A stretch of 64,000 nt of DNA from Siphonodentalium dalli (lineage: Eukaryota > Mollusca > Scaphopoda > Gadilida > Siphonodentaliidae). The DNA is taken from assembly GCA_032622095.1 (NCBI GenBank), contig CP136065.1, positions 68,661,675 to 68,725,674 of the forward strand, in the 5' to 3' direction. The notes beneath the pieces were generated by a model. That model made no database searches and was not told the origin of the DNA. It was given only the letters and a program-made list of their open reading frames with translations. This document shows, one piece after another, positions 26,301-32,696 of the stretch. The position numbers were made by a program, and so were the translations under genes. Position 1 is the stretch's first letter; each line of letters begins with the position of its first letter.

Positions 26301-29300
26301 GTATATTGATATATGTTACGACCAAAGAAAGTTACTTAATAAGTATATTAAATGACAAAATAAATCCATGGGGCCGGGCTGTGCATTCGTCGATTCGAAT
26401 CTCGATCATATTCGATATTTCGGAATCAAGTTGAAAATGAAATCGTTTGTTCACCAGTATACAGAAGGGGAATAAGATTAGTTTAGTAAACTAGATCATT
26501 TAGATCGCTTTGTGTAAGGAAAATGGTCCATAGTCGATGATCATATTCATGTTGTCCCAACAACGTTCAAAACAGAAATGACCGAAATCGTATTTCCTGT
26601 ACAATTTAAATGAAACGCACGGGCGCCGCTGAAAACACATCGTTTTTTAGCCAATCACAACGATTATTTCTAGAAGAGGTGCCTCGAAAAGTCAACGGGG
26701 GAATTTCATAACAAGACAAGACATTACCAGAGTACTCCATGCACAGAAATCGAGTACGCCCAATACGAATTACACCACGAAATGTTTTATCACCTGAGAC
26801 TGAAAAAGCGCAGTATTTCGTTGACTATTCAGTCGAATTGTGACCATAAACTTTCAGTCGTATTACAAAAGAAATAAATACACGGTGTATCGGTGTGTAT
26901 GGTCAAGTTGTACCACAAAAAAACTGATTGTAGGACTCCGCTACGCGTCGTCCTACAATCAGTTTTTTGTGGTACAACTTGACCATACACACCTCTACAC
27001 CGTGTATTTATTTCTTAAATATAAGGACGATAACAATTTAACATTATAGAAAAGGATTTGGCAGTAATCCAAAGGCTAAAAGGTGGCCATTTCCTTAGTA
27101 GATATATTGCATCATGGTTTGATTGGGTCTCAATGATGAATTGCCTGTTCCACAAGCACCCGCGACCTATCCCGTTGCCAATCGCTGCGAGTCCACCCCT
27201 CACACACAATCACACCTCTGGCATGCTTGAGTATACGAGAGCACAATATTTTTGTTTTATGTAGGCTTTGGTTCACGCTTTACAGTTCATAACCATATTA
27301 TGTCAGTTAGATCGTTTGGTATCGTCGATGAACTTTCGGACGGCAATGAATATGTCGGCATTTTTGGTATAAGATATATCTACGGACCCATACAGTAATA
27401 TTTTAACTTCCAAGTTCACATTCAGATTGGCTAAATAACGGACTCTTTCACGCTCGAATATTGGACAGTGGGGTAAGAAGTGCTCAGCAGTTTCTAATTC
27501 TCCACAGTCGCAAAATGGACTATTATTCAAATGATTGCAAAACAGGTCATATTTCAGGTTACTGCAGTTTGTCCGCAGGCGACAGTGGTAGATTTGGCTT
27601 GGTCTTCGGTACGCGATATAATAAGAAAATTCTTAAAGTCAGAGACAGATTCACATTCTTTCGCCTTTGGCGGAAGGTTGTTCCATAATTTGACGGTAGC
27701 TGGAAGAAATGAATTTTCGTATCTTGTCGCGTAAACTCTGGGAGTCCTGAGACCCTTTTGTCTGAAATTATAATTTGTTAGACTTCCAGATTCAATAGGA
27801 ACTAGAGTATATAAGTAAGGAGGCGTGGTTCTCCTAATCATTTTAAAAAAATGCACAAGTTTAGTTTCCCGTAATAGTGATTGTTTGCTGCAGCTTCTAG
27901 TTGCTCCCGTGACTAATCTAGCAGCCTCGTATTTGATATCTTCCAGAGAGGTTGAATTTTCAACTGAGCAATTACCCCATACCGAGGAGGCATATTCCAA
28001 CACTGGACGGATGTATGACAAGTATATACGCTCAAGGGTTCTCCTGTCCAAAATGAATTTATATTTCCTCAGTATATATAGTAGTTGCCCCAGTAGACTA
28101 ATAAAAGTGGTTTGGAATAATGCTGATCTGGTTGACAGAAAATAGTTAGAAGTTATGGAATTGTGTGTATCCTGTGTGGACCTCGGCTTGCTGCTAACAT
28201 CAGCAATTGATCAAATAATACACATGTAGTTTCAATTGCAGCCTAGTAAATCTCATCTCTCTGTTTACATAATTTCAAAAATATGTCAAATCTATAGTTG
28301 AATTGGAGCTTAACAACTGATATGTCACCGACGTGTCCACTTTCGTGTCAGCAGTGACCTGGAAACAAAATCGTATACATGTAATGTGGTAGACAAAATT
28401 ATTATCAGTCTGTATTTGAAAAATTTCAATTTTCATTAAAACATAGCTGATAAAACTGGTTAAACGGTTATTTGGAATAAATGTGATATAAGTTTCCAGT
28501 GGTACTTAGGGTTTTATGTGGTTTCGGTAAAAAATGAGTGAAATTTGGGGGTGTAAAAAAATTGGGAGTAAAAAAATATATTTTTTGCAGGTTTGGGGGT
28601 GGTGGGTCCCCTAGAAAATACCAGATGCAAAAAAAAAACGGCATACCTTCCTGCAAATGTTTTACTACCCACCCACCCCCCTGAAAAAATTATGAAATTT
28701 GTTTAAAGAATGTAAGAAAATTGATAACAAAAATTGTTAGGCCAATGCATTACCGATCCATTCTCTTATATATGCGAGTCGACCATGGGTCGCCTCGCAT
28801 ATGTAAGATAGTGGATCGGTACAGGGTCTTTAATGTTGCGCCAGCGCAGCTCCCGTCATGAAAGGGTTAAACTCATACACACTCATATGCAATCCGCACT
28901 CACACATATCGGTATATAGACTCAGACAAAATCGTCCCGTGGAATGAGTATTTATGATACAATTGATATCTTCGAATTATTCCTTTCATCAGTGGTGTAT
29001 TTTCATTCGACCTTTCCCACTTTTGCTCAACATTGAAATGAATCAAATGCGTGTTTTATATAACCTGTGACCAATCTATAATCGCCCCCCCCCCCCCTGA
29101 TTGTATAACCATATACATCGGAGATGGCTTTCCTATCGACGACCACAGATAGCTTCGCATTGAGTCTAGTCAGAATTAAAACAACCTGAACTATATATAA
29201 ACCCAGTCCGTGAATATGAGTCCATGTGTCACACATGTAGTCACCATTATTACCAGCACCGCGAATCGTGGGTTGTTTTGTTTTTTGTTTTTTTGTTTTC

Positions 29301-31588
29301 ATTTTTGACAGTTAGAATTTTGTTCTTACCAGCACCGAGAATCGAATGTTGTTTTTATTTTGGACAGTGAGAGTATTGTTTCTTACCAGCACCGTAAATC
29401 GAGGGTGTTTTTATTTTGGAGAGTGAAATTTTGGTTTCTTACCAGCGTCATGAATCGAGGGTGTTTTTATTTTGGAGCGTGAAATTTTGGTTTCCTACTA
29501 GCGTCATGAATCGAGGGTTGTTTTTATTTTGGAGAGTGATGATTTGGTTTCTTACCAGCACCGTGAATCGTGGGTTGTTCTGAAGGAGAGCGATGACGTA
29601 TCTTACTCCTCTAACTGAGATGTTGTTCCCAGATAAATCCAAGGATGTCGCATAGTTATCCTTCTGTAAATATATAATTTCTCATAGATATTGTCAGTCT
29701 GGAGTAAATTACATGCCCACATATAAAATAGTAGTCATCAGTGTCCGTATGAATATGAGTGTCTGTTTACAAAGACTGATACAGGTGCACATGGTGGTCG
29801 AATCTGCGTTCTTGGACGCTCGCAAACGGTAGGTTACAAAGTCTATACTAATAAAACTCAATTCTGTTTGTTTAGTTTGTCTGTTTGTTTGTCCGCTTAT
29901 AGACGATCAAACGGTTGGACCATCATAGCTGGAAATTTGTATATAGGGGTAATTCGACTCGGTGAGCATTGTGAGATGGGCCCGTTTACCTCAGATGTCT
30001 TAATAAGACCAGATGATATACTCCATACGGAATGTTAACATGTTGCACACATATGCAAGCTTAACGCTCTTTATTAATAGCGTATTAGGAATATATTAAT
30101 AGTAAACGCTCTTTATCGTTAGTCTGCACAGAGAACGCACTCAACGTCACACACCGCCTAGAATAGCATAAGCGACAAGAACGCTCTTTATCCATACCAT
30201 ATCAGGAATAGATCAACAGTCAACCTACGCATCCATGCATGAGAAGAGAAGACCATCATTGTGGTGTGTATGGGATGCCAAATTCGCATTTAATAATTAA
30301 TTACTCCTAACCCCAATCATTGCGCGTAAGCTTATATTCAATTGCGCTTATGTAGTGAATCATTAGTGAAAAAAAACAATATAAATATTACAACGGTCAT
30401 TTTGATGGTAAAACTATGGTAATCATCATAATACCATGGTAATTACAAGGAGGCATAGTAATTATCATGGAGGCATGGGTATAACCATGGTAATTTAACT
30501 ACTGTTTTTTTCACTATTGTTTTACCACTCAAATAACCGTTATAAAACTGGTTTTACTACAAACGTTGTAAATTTACCACCCAAATCACCGTTGTAAATT
30601 TACCACCTAAATCACCGTTGTAAATCTACCAATCAAATAACCGTTGTAAGTTAACTATAGTTTCAGATAATCGTTGTAAATTAACTATTGTTTTTTATTA
30701 TGGTAAACCATAATTTTACTATGGTAAAACAAATTAATAGTAAATTTTTATAAGGGTAAGCGTAATTATTTTCGCTTAAGGGCATGGTTATATGTAAATA
30801 TATATACACCCCTGGAGAATAAATTGGTCTATCAGTAACAACCTTAACTCCTAAATTGAAATATCAACTCTTGTTTTCATTGGTTTGAATGATATGTAGG
30901 TAGCTATCCTAACTTCTTTACCAAAATGGCTGACTCGCGATAGCATTACCTTCTGTTTTAGTTGGGGCGACTCGTGATAGCATTATATCATCCTCTGTAT
31001 TAGTCGGGGCGAATCGCGATAGAATTACCTTCTGCATTAGTCGGGGCGACTTTGATTATAGCTCTTTTTCGCGAGGCAAGATAACAGCTATCAAATATAG
31101 TTGCAATGGCTATAGCGGTAATGCTTATACGTGCAATATAAATTGGCAAAATGTTGTTTTGCAATTGTATTATTGGACTATAATATTTATATATGTCTAT
31201 AGTGTAAGTTCAAAAACTGTGTTTCCGCGCAATAATTACCTGCAGTGCCAGACAGACTGTTCGGAGGTCTTTGGCCGAAAAAGACAGATTTTTCAGTGAG
31301 ATTATCATTGGACTATAATCGCTATATATATATCTATAGTATAGTTATAATTTGAATTCGCCACATCAGATATATTGTCCTGTGATTCCGCGCAATAATT
31401 ACCTGCAGCGCCAGACATACTGCTCGGAGGTCTTTGGCCGACAATGAGAGGTTTTTCAATGAGATCTCGTCCTGCGTAAACTGTCTGACGACATGTCGGA
31501 TGGGCAGGATGTCCAGCTTCTTACAGACCTGTCTGTAAATCCGCTTCTCTGTTAGAGCTGATGTCCGCCTGTCGTTTACGTCATCCAT
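5149..31588 (-). CDS. LRRC74A-like: LRRC74A/B-like LRR plus EF-hand protein, 11 exons
   Basis: I joined 11 minus-strand exons (31403-31588, 29556-29663, 24212-24305, 22841-22890, 21963-22044, 19955-20040, 17588-17782, 16056-16151, 12103-12375, 7884-7969, 5149-5395). All introns are GT-AG and all phases match, giving 500 residues. Residues about 40-299 are RNase-inhibitor-type leucine-rich repeats (LDLSGNNIS, LRLADNKLSGDGI, IDLSWNHLRRIGA, VNLSWNGFSYEG, LDISSNRI, LRIGHNPIT). Two EF-hands follow: residues 373-384 (NKDHDDGLSRDE, Gly shifted by one) and 409-420 (DSNNDGTIDLEE, canonical, completed across the exon 10/11 junction). The tail is basic and charged. The N-terminal CKKLDILP block and the repeat layout match the LRRC74A/B family as I know it, and human LRRC74A is of similar length. 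Function in animals is poorly known; calcium binding is inferred from EF-hand 2. No signal peptide or membrane segment is seen. The start is uncertain: an in-frame TGA lies 19 nt upstream of the ATG, but an AG acceptor at 31602-31601 could allow an upstream exon. Confidence 0.85.
5396..6215. repeat. 37-bp minisatellite made of exon 11 acceptor
   Basis: About 22 units of 35-44 bp, consensus on + ACTCCCTGTAACGAGCATAA then ATTATAAATCATCAAGT. On the gene strand each reads TTACAG|GGAGTACTTG, close to the real acceptor CTACAG|GGAGTTTCTG at 5395. A roughly 200-bp higher-order block (5435-5638) is repeated at 5639-5833. One stray unit remains at 6984-7020 beyond an insertion. Confidence 0.85.
6225..6983. 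mobile_element. Insertion inside the 37-bp minisatellite
   Basis: Non-repetitive sequence with minisatellite units on both sides (last unit near 6202-6220, next at 6984). Its right end has GGATGGACGGACTTC, then TTCTATATCGCCCGCC...GCGGGGG, an ending common in invertebrate dispersed repeats. Exact ends and class were not determined, and no intact protein gene is seen. Confidence 0.5.
7884..7969 (-). CDS. LRR gene exon 10, EF-hand 2 (residues 391-418)
   Basis: Acceptor TATAG at 7971-7970, donor GTAAGT from 7883, phase 2 out. Reads EAGVPVTVSVVDTIMKFM then DSNNDGTIDL; the EF-loop glutamate at position 12 comes from exon 11. A 17-nt piece of this exon (about 7911-7927) resembles the core of the 63-bp minisatellite next to its acceptor. 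Confidence 0.85.
7985..9362. repeat. 63-bp minisatellite next to exon 10 acceptor
   Basis: About 17 units of 57-67 bp, consensus CACGAACTTCATGATATATA, GCACAAAATCAGGTCTCATG, AACATGTCACCCAATAATTA, CAC. It begins 15 bp beyond the exon 10 acceptor. The core CGAACTTCATGATA matches exon 10 itself (CATGAACTTCATGATA at about 7916-7931), so the exon edge is the probable seed. A hAT-like element interrupts it at 8849-9165. Confidence 0.85.
8849..9165. mobile_element. Non-autonomous hAT-like element, 8-bp TSD
   Basis: Ends CAGGGGGCCGGACC... and ...GACCCCCCCCCCCTG, flanked by the 8-bp direct repeat GATATATA (8841-8848 and 9166-9173), which is part of the host minisatellite unit. 317 bp, no coding capacity. 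Short CAGGG-type termini plus 8-bp TSD point to the hAT superfamily. Confidence 0.8.
9534..9918. mobile_element. TTAA-flanked MITE copy
   Basis: Starts AGGTACATAATC after TTAA (9530-9533) and ends GTGTATCT followed by CTAA. It shares its body with 32697-33097 (TCGACTCTAGTATAAA, TGTTATATAT, GTCGGCTCGTCG, GCTAGGCCGCCAAATATT) and its right end with 24461-24838. Confidence 0.65.
10317..10634. mobile_element. Mutator-like MITE, ~90-bp TIRs, 11-bp TSD
   Basis: The inverted ends (10317-10410 and 10547-10634) carry CTGAAGGGGTCACTCTC and two copies of GTGCTGAAGGGTACACAGG. The flanks are a perfect 11-bp direct repeat, CCATAGTTGTG (10306-10316 and 10635-10645). Long TIRs with a 9-11 bp TSD are typical of MULEs. 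No transposase inside. Confidence 0.8.
10679..10760 (-). mobile_element. Degenerate end of CAGGGACGTGGC hAT-like family
   Basis: CTGTGGCGTGGCTAGAAGG then GGGGGTGTCC and TTGGAAATTTCC-like text (as reverse complement) matches the right end of the 48869-49941 element in inverted orientation. The other end was not found. Confidence 0.45.
11649..11723. repeat. Perfect 23-bp inverted repeat
   Basis: Arms 11649-11671 and 11701-11723 (CGTGTTTTGAGTGAATACCG plus GAA) are exact reverse complements with a 29-bp spacer. Likely a small fold-back element remnant. Confidence 0.75.
12103..12375 (-). CDS. LRR gene exon 9 with EF-hand 1 (residues 300-390)
   Basis: Acceptor TTACAG at 12377-12376, donor GTCAGT from 12102. 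Ninety-one codons start GIVVDKAFDEILEEML, have a mid-part rich in Lys and Glu, and end in helix-loop-helix QDFFRKI-NKDHDDGLSRDE-ISLLFK. Loop positions 1, 3, 5 and 12 are N, D, D and E; position 6 is Asp rather than Gly, so calcium binding may be weak. Confidence 0.88.
13084..14603. mobile_element. Older hAT-like element, CAGGGACGTGGC ends
   Basis: Left end CAGGGACGTGGCGACAAGGGG and right end ATAGCCACGTCCCTG match the termini of the 48869-49941 element. Extra internal starts at 13168 (CAGGGACGTCGC), about 13591 (CAGGGATGTAGC) and about 13645 (CAGGGACATGGC) suggest internal duplication or nesting. It includes many TTAGTCA-type repeats (14140-14450). A clean TSD is not visible. Confidence 0.55.
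14676..14950 (-). mobile_element. tRNA-derived SINE (near full length)
   Basis: Read on the minus strand: a head with A-box-like TGGTCCAGTCGGTCCAGG and B-box GATTCGAACCCC, then GTGACTGGAATCGTGTATCT, a body with TTTCTACACGCAGTGG, and a 3' part with GTGTGGTCTTTCCTCCACCC, GCCTAGCGGC and ACGACAAACCC. The same order is found at 43151-43445 on the plus strand. The TTTCCTCCAC 3' module resembles the conserved module of lophotrochozoan/metazoan SINEs. Confidence 0.8.
16056..16151 (-). CDS. LRR gene exon 8 (residues 268-299)
   Basis: Acceptor TTTCAG at 16153-16152, donor GTAAGG from 16055. Reads IGHNPITAPFTAVLL then DGIRTSPHMALQRLEME. Joined to exon 7 it gives LEVLRIGHNPIT, the standard LRR continuation, phase 0. 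Confidence 0.82.
17158..17436. mobile_element. MITE family B
   Basis: About 280 bp with inverted ends of about 45 bp: TTATTCATTATTAATAACTC against AATTGTCAATAATGAATG, with CCAATAATGAGATTT against AATTTCGTTATTGG. Homologous to 1279-1610. Lies in intron 7-8 of no exon: it sits just downstream of exon 7 on the gene strand. Confidence 0.65.
17588..17782 (-). CDS. LRR gene exon 7 (residues 203-267)
   Basis: Acceptor CTGCAG at 17784-17783, donor GTGAGT from 17587. Two consecutive repeats: TNRKLKTVNLSWNGFSYEG..., then HTIKCLDISSNRINATALME..., ending LEVLR, phase 0. It has the strongest similarity to RNase-inhibitor-type LRRs of all the exons. Confidence 0.88.
18115..18940. mobile_element. Fold-back element rich in ACACAT/TGTGTA
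   Basis: Outer ends share CTAATGTGTAG...TTTCTACA in inverted orientation. Inner arms of about 95 bp at 18314-18410 and 18553-18645 pair (GTAGACAAGAATGTAA, GTTCAG-ATTCCGA, GTTAAAACTTTCATG), leaving a loop of about 140 bp. Confidence 0.6.
19202..19290. repeat. ACATACAGTCATACAGACACACA short tandem repeats
   Basis: Irregular tandem text built from CATACAGACACACATG and (CATA)n. Simple-sequence origin. Confidence 0.6.
19311..19364. repeat. Perfect 25-bp hairpin
   Basis: Arms 19311-19335 and 19340-19364 (ATTTTTCGCCGCGATAATGG then AGGAC) are exact complements around a 4-nt loop. Confidence 0.85.
19690..19815. mobile_element. Fold-back family C, diverged copy with (TA)n
   Basis: Carries GGGGCAGCATTGAAGATCGTGTGCCAGGGAATT..., TATGCGAGTC, then (TA)n (19771-19794) and AGAGAATGCACTGGC. 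Same order as 43465-43620 and the cleaner copies at 24948, 28740 and 63184. Confidence 0.55.
19955..20040 (-). CDS. LRR gene exon 6 (residues 174-202)
   Basis: Acceptor TCGCAG at 20042-20041, donor GTAAGT from 19954. Completes the split Ala and reads LNSTLEEIDLSWNHLRRIGA then IGVAMGLQ, one LRR, phase 0 out. Confidence 0.85.
20135..20559. mobile_element. Fold-back element, ~115-bp TIRs
   Basis: The left arm (GATCATATTCCACCAG, GACAGGG, GAATATATTTCTTAGTTATT, GTTCCTTAATAATGTACTTCAC) pairs with the right arm 20449-20559. A half copy lies at 41720-41835. It is located in intron 5-6 just upstream of exon 6. Confidence 0.7.
21170..21335 (+). mobile_element. SINE 3' fragment
   Basis: Contains TGTGGGCAAG, GGTAGTTTCTACTGCCAGTGGAGTG-type text, GTGTGGTCTTTCCTCCACAC and GCGGCTAAACCGACGATAAAC, matching the 3' two-thirds of the SINEs at 14676-14950 and 43151-43445. 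The tRNA-like head is missing. Confidence 0.65.
21373..21680. repeat. Dispersed repeat shared with 63000-64000
   Basis: GGATATAGTGTGTCTG, AATGAGGTCCCCAGAGGGTG and GATAATTCCCAGAAGATGAG recur near 63010-63060 and, inverted, at 63840-63985. The class is unknown. Confidence 0.5.
21963..22044 (-). CDS. LRR gene exon 5 (residues 147-173 plus split Ala)
   Basis: Acceptor TTCCAG at 22046-22045, donor GTGAGG from 21962. Reads YNTTLKGILLNHNEF then REVAGKYLGEAV, one LRR, ending phase 1. Confidence 0.8.
22262..22732. mobile_element. TTAA-type element, second family (copy 1)
   Basis: About 470 bp, matching 62166-62665 throughout (AACAATCTATGACATAAAAT, CTCCCAGAATGCAACAGAAT, AACAACATGTTCACAGTT, TACACCGGATAAGTTGATAA). 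The ends are inverted (TTAAAGGCATTTTCGAG against TTCGAAAATTAAATGGGGCTTTAA), suggesting TTAA target sites. Confidence 0.65.
22841..22890 (-). CDS. LRR gene exon 4 (residues 130-146)
   Basis: A 50-nt exon between TTTCAG (22892-22891) and GTGAGT (from 22840). It completes the split Gly and reads NCLTENDSQPVARMIK, finishing the repeat begun in exon 3. It is supported by phase fit on both sides and by the LRR register LDLSGN split across the intron. Confidence 0.8.
22972..23046. repeat. Family A hairpin, 30-bp arms
   Basis: GGAAATGTTCAGATAATATG TTAAACAAAC pairs with 23016-23046 with one mismatch. It is the inner end of the family A element that follows. Confidence 0.75.
23040..23535. mobile_element. 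Family A element, short form
   Basis: Arms 23040-23148 and 23416-23535 are inverted copies (CAATAAATAG, GTCGTCTG, ACCTTAACA, AATAATAGACCAT, CACTTTTTAACTGAC). Located in intron 3-4. Confidence 0.7.
23831..24208. mobile_element. Inverted-repeat element at the exon 3 donor
   Basis: TIRs of about 85 bp begin TATGGGAAGCCAAATTGACA and continue with GCTTAAGCGCAATAAGGAAT; the interior holds more CGCTTAAGCG/AATAAGG repeats. It is flanked by TACCTG at 23825-23830 and 24209-24214, a 6-bp duplication. On the gene strand this is CAGGTA, the exon 3 splice donor. A diverged relative begins near 30267 (TATGGGATGCCAAATTCGCA). Confidence 0.75.
24212..24305 (-). CDS. LRR gene exon 3 (residues 99-129 plus split Gly)
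   Basis: Acceptor TAG at 24306; the exon reads RLADNKLSGDGIASF, CEFTETDRV, IISLDLS and ends with the first base of a Gly codon, phase 1. Donor is CAG|GTATAT at 24211-24210. That donor lies inside the 6-bp target-site duplication of an inverted-repeat element (23831-24208). Confidence 0.85.
24461..24838. mobile_element. TTAA-flanked MITE, ~140-bp TIRs
   Basis: Left arm AGGTACTCAATCCGATCAGA, CGCTCCTAAATTACTATTTC, TTTGGCTTCGGGGGTA..., mirrored almost exactly at 24695-24838. TTAA lies on both sides (24457-24460 and 24839-24842). TTAA targeting is known for piggyBac and Kolobok; which one is undecided. Confidence 0.8.
24948..25200. mobile_element. Fold-back family C with A-rich tail
   Basis: The hairpin 24948-25018 (CCAATGCATTCTCTTATATA, TGCGAGTCGACC, mirrored) is followed by A-rich text with AAAGAATGTAAGAAAAAAAT repeats. 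The same hairpin plus tail is at 28686-28820 and 63115-63260. Confidence 0.7.
25466..25665. repeat. Two-copy direct repeat (~110 bp period)
   Basis: CATCGGCCGCTTCAGCGTGC, ATCAAATCTGAATGT and GCACGGTCAAATT, then GGCGCAGAACG and GTAGCGAAACGAGC occur at 25466-25550 and 25576-25662. Confidence 0.75.
25827..25990. repeat. ~160-bp near-perfect palindrome
   Basis: The left arm (ATTACAATGGAGATAAACGT, ACCCTGTTTCGTTGTACATT, CTGGGATTCGAGCATGAAAA, CAGTTTGTGAACTCGCCGG) is mirrored in 25910-25990 with few differences and essentially no loop (GCCGGCAAGCCGGC centre). Confidence 0.85.
26869..27016. repeat. ~148-bp palindrome, 13-bp loop
   Basis: Arms 26869-26935 and 26949-27016 (AAGAAATAAATACACGGTGT, GTATGGTCAAGTTGTACCAC, AAAAACTGATTGTAGGAC) differ at only a few positions. 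GTTGTACCAC also occurs in neighbouring text, so this is probably a fold-back element related to the 25.8-kb palindrome. Confidence 0.85.
27303..28140 (-). pseudogene. LINE fragment: C-terminal part of reverse transcriptase ORF
   Basis: Minus-strand reading gives LLGQLLYILRKYKF, then LERIYLSYIRPVLEYASSVW, a conserved block after the RT domain of CR1/jockey-type non-LTR elements. It continues with AARLVTGATR, YNFRQKGLRTPRVYATRYEN and LWNNLPPKAKECESVSDFK. A frameshift near 27625 moves the frame, after which it reads CRLRTNCSNL...CDCGELETAEHFLPHC, the usual Cys/His ending. The copy is 5' truncated near 28140, has no intact RT catalytic core and is not mobile by itself. It lies in the intron between exons 2 and 3 of the LRR gene, in the same orientation as that gene. 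Confidence 0.88.
28686..28822. mobile_element. Fold-back family C
   Basis: A-rich lead with AAAGAATGTAAGAAAATTGA, then GTTAGGCCAATGCATT, hairpin TCTCTTATATATGCGAGTCG with its mirror, and GTACAGGGTCTTTAATG...GCGCAGCTCCCGTCATGAAAGGG. The last part matches 19680 and 43450 inverted. Confidence 0.65.
29251..29562. repeat. ~57-bp minisatellite copying exon 2 donor (6 copies)
   Basis: The splice-donor edge (on + CTTACCAGCACCGTGAATCG) recurs at about 29251, 29326, 29385, 29440, 29496 and 29552. The last copy is the real exon 2 donor. Units share TTTTTATTTTGGAGAGTGA. On the gene strand each reads ...CGATTCACGGTGCTG|GTAAG or close variants. Confidence 0.85.
29556..29663 (-). CDS. LRR gene exon 2 (residues 63-98)
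   Basis: Acceptor TTACAG ends at 29664. The exon reads KDNYATSLDLSGNNIS, then VRGVRYVIALLQNNPRFTVL, one LRR. Donor GTAAG follows at 29555, phase 0. The last codons and the donor are repeated five more times downstream (29251-29555). Confidence 0.85.
29850..29960. mobile_element. Probable end of GTCTGTTTG-type dispersed element
   Basis: CTATACTAATAAAACTCAAT then TCTGTTTG repeats and TCCGCTTATAGACGATCAAA resemble the (GTCT)n-bearing ends of widespread invertebrate repeats. No second boundary was defined. Confidence 0.4.
30266..30800. mobile_element. Diverged relative of the exon 3-donor element
   Basis: Begins TATGGGATGCCAAATTCGCA and includes AAGCTTATATTCAATTGCGC. It then contains a tandem repeat region of about 29 bp (30560-30690: GTAAATTTACCACC, AAATCACCGTT) and TACCATGGTAATTA text. 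The right boundary is unclear. Lies in intron 1-2. Confidence 0.45.
30925..31063. repeat. ~40-bp tandem repeat, 3 copies
   Basis: GGGGCGACTCGCGATAGCAT and TACCTTCTGTATTAGTC recur at about 30930, 30965 and 31007, with a partial at 31045. Confidence 0.65.
31169..31460. repeat. Tandem duplication of exon 1 3' end and donor
   Basis: Unit TTGGACTATAAT...TCTATAG...CCGCGCAATAATTACCTGCAG...CGGAGGTCTTTGGCCGA...GAGAT occurs at 31169-31303 and 31304-31455. The second copy holds the real exon 1 end. The first still encodes SLKNLSFSAKDLRTVCLALQ and a donor but is outside the inferred mRNA. Confidence 0.85.
31403..31588 (-). CDS. LRR gene exon 1 (residues 1-62)
   Basis: Begins at ATG 31588-31586 and reads MDDVNDRRTSALTEK, then YRQVCKKLDILP, then the first repeat half SLKNLSLSAKDLRAVCLALQ. 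It ends in CTGCAG followed by donor GTAATT at 31402-31401, phase 0. The preceding in-frame stop is TGA at 31609-31607. A second possibility is that this is an internal exon entered at TAT 31600 after an AG. A partial tandem copy of its 3' end and donor lies just downstream at 31169-31303. Confidence 0.8.
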
Positions 31589-31739
31589 CAAACGATAATA
31601 CTGGGATCAGAGAGCTGCCGGCATCAACTTATAGCTGTACAGTCATCAGCCATCCATCATCCGTCAAGCAGATTCATTTACATACGATAAGACAGAAGCT
31701 ACAACGTACGAAAAAATCCCAATAATTAAAAGGCAATCG

Positions 31740-32112
31740 ACAAATGGAAGCCTGAAATTGATATATTCCTCCTTGAAATTTTCAACTGCAACCCCTCCCC
31801 CTCTTTAAACCAGACCAAACTCCCAGGTTTGTGCAAAATTTCAGATGCAACCCCCCCCCCCCCCCCCCCTTGGGTTGGAGCTTTCCCACTGGCACCTCAA
31901 GCTTTCCGACTTTTGGAAATTGAACCTGACACCCACCTATCAGGTTGACTAACTAACTATAGGTTGGAAAATCAATCAATGAGAAAACTCACAACCTATA
32001 CATGTATATGCGTCAATTATTCAACTAATGTTATATTGTGTCAGGTATGAAATGTCCAACTTTTAAAAAAATTGACCAAATTTGGGAGGTAGACACCTAT
32101 AGCCATGTCCCT
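31740..32112. mobile_element. Degenerate copy of CAGGGACGTGGC hAT-like family
   Basis: Ends TATAGCCATGTCCCTG at 32112 and contains AAGCTTTCCGAC, TTGGAAATTGAACCTGACACCC-like and poly-C text characteristic of the 48.9-kb element. The left end is not recognised. Confidence 0.5.
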
Positions 32113-32696
32113 GTTAATTCCGGGCCGGATATAATTCCGCGGATCAAGGCAGGACGATATATACGTGGAATACCACAGGGGCGTGTCGTTAACACGAGTA
32201 AAATATATCAGTTTAAAACGAGCGCGCACTTTAAAAAAATTATTAAAGCGGATTAAGTAAAAATTTATACGGCCTGTATATATGAAATACTTTTAAATAC
32301 TGGCTATGCTATAATATGTCATATTAAGTAATAGAATTTAGAAAAATCGGGAGCATTTTCTTTAGCGTATATGAATAAAGAGCATTCCTGGACAGTCTAT
32401 TCACGGTGTACTGAAAATAGAGAACGTTTATCTCATCCCTGTGCGAACAAAATTAAAATAGCTTGAAAAATCGCTATGACTTTACCGTGTTTTGTATAGA
32501 GAATATCAAGTCTGCAGATCTGTATCTTGTGTATTTATCGACCTATCTCATCCCTCATTCGAATTTATACGTCTATATTATATAATTCGGAGGTTCAACG
32601 AGATGTTGGGGTGTGGGTTTTATTTGTTTTGTGCATAGAAGCATAACATTATTGAAGGCCATTATAGAAAATATAAAAAGTACTCCATATTTGAAG

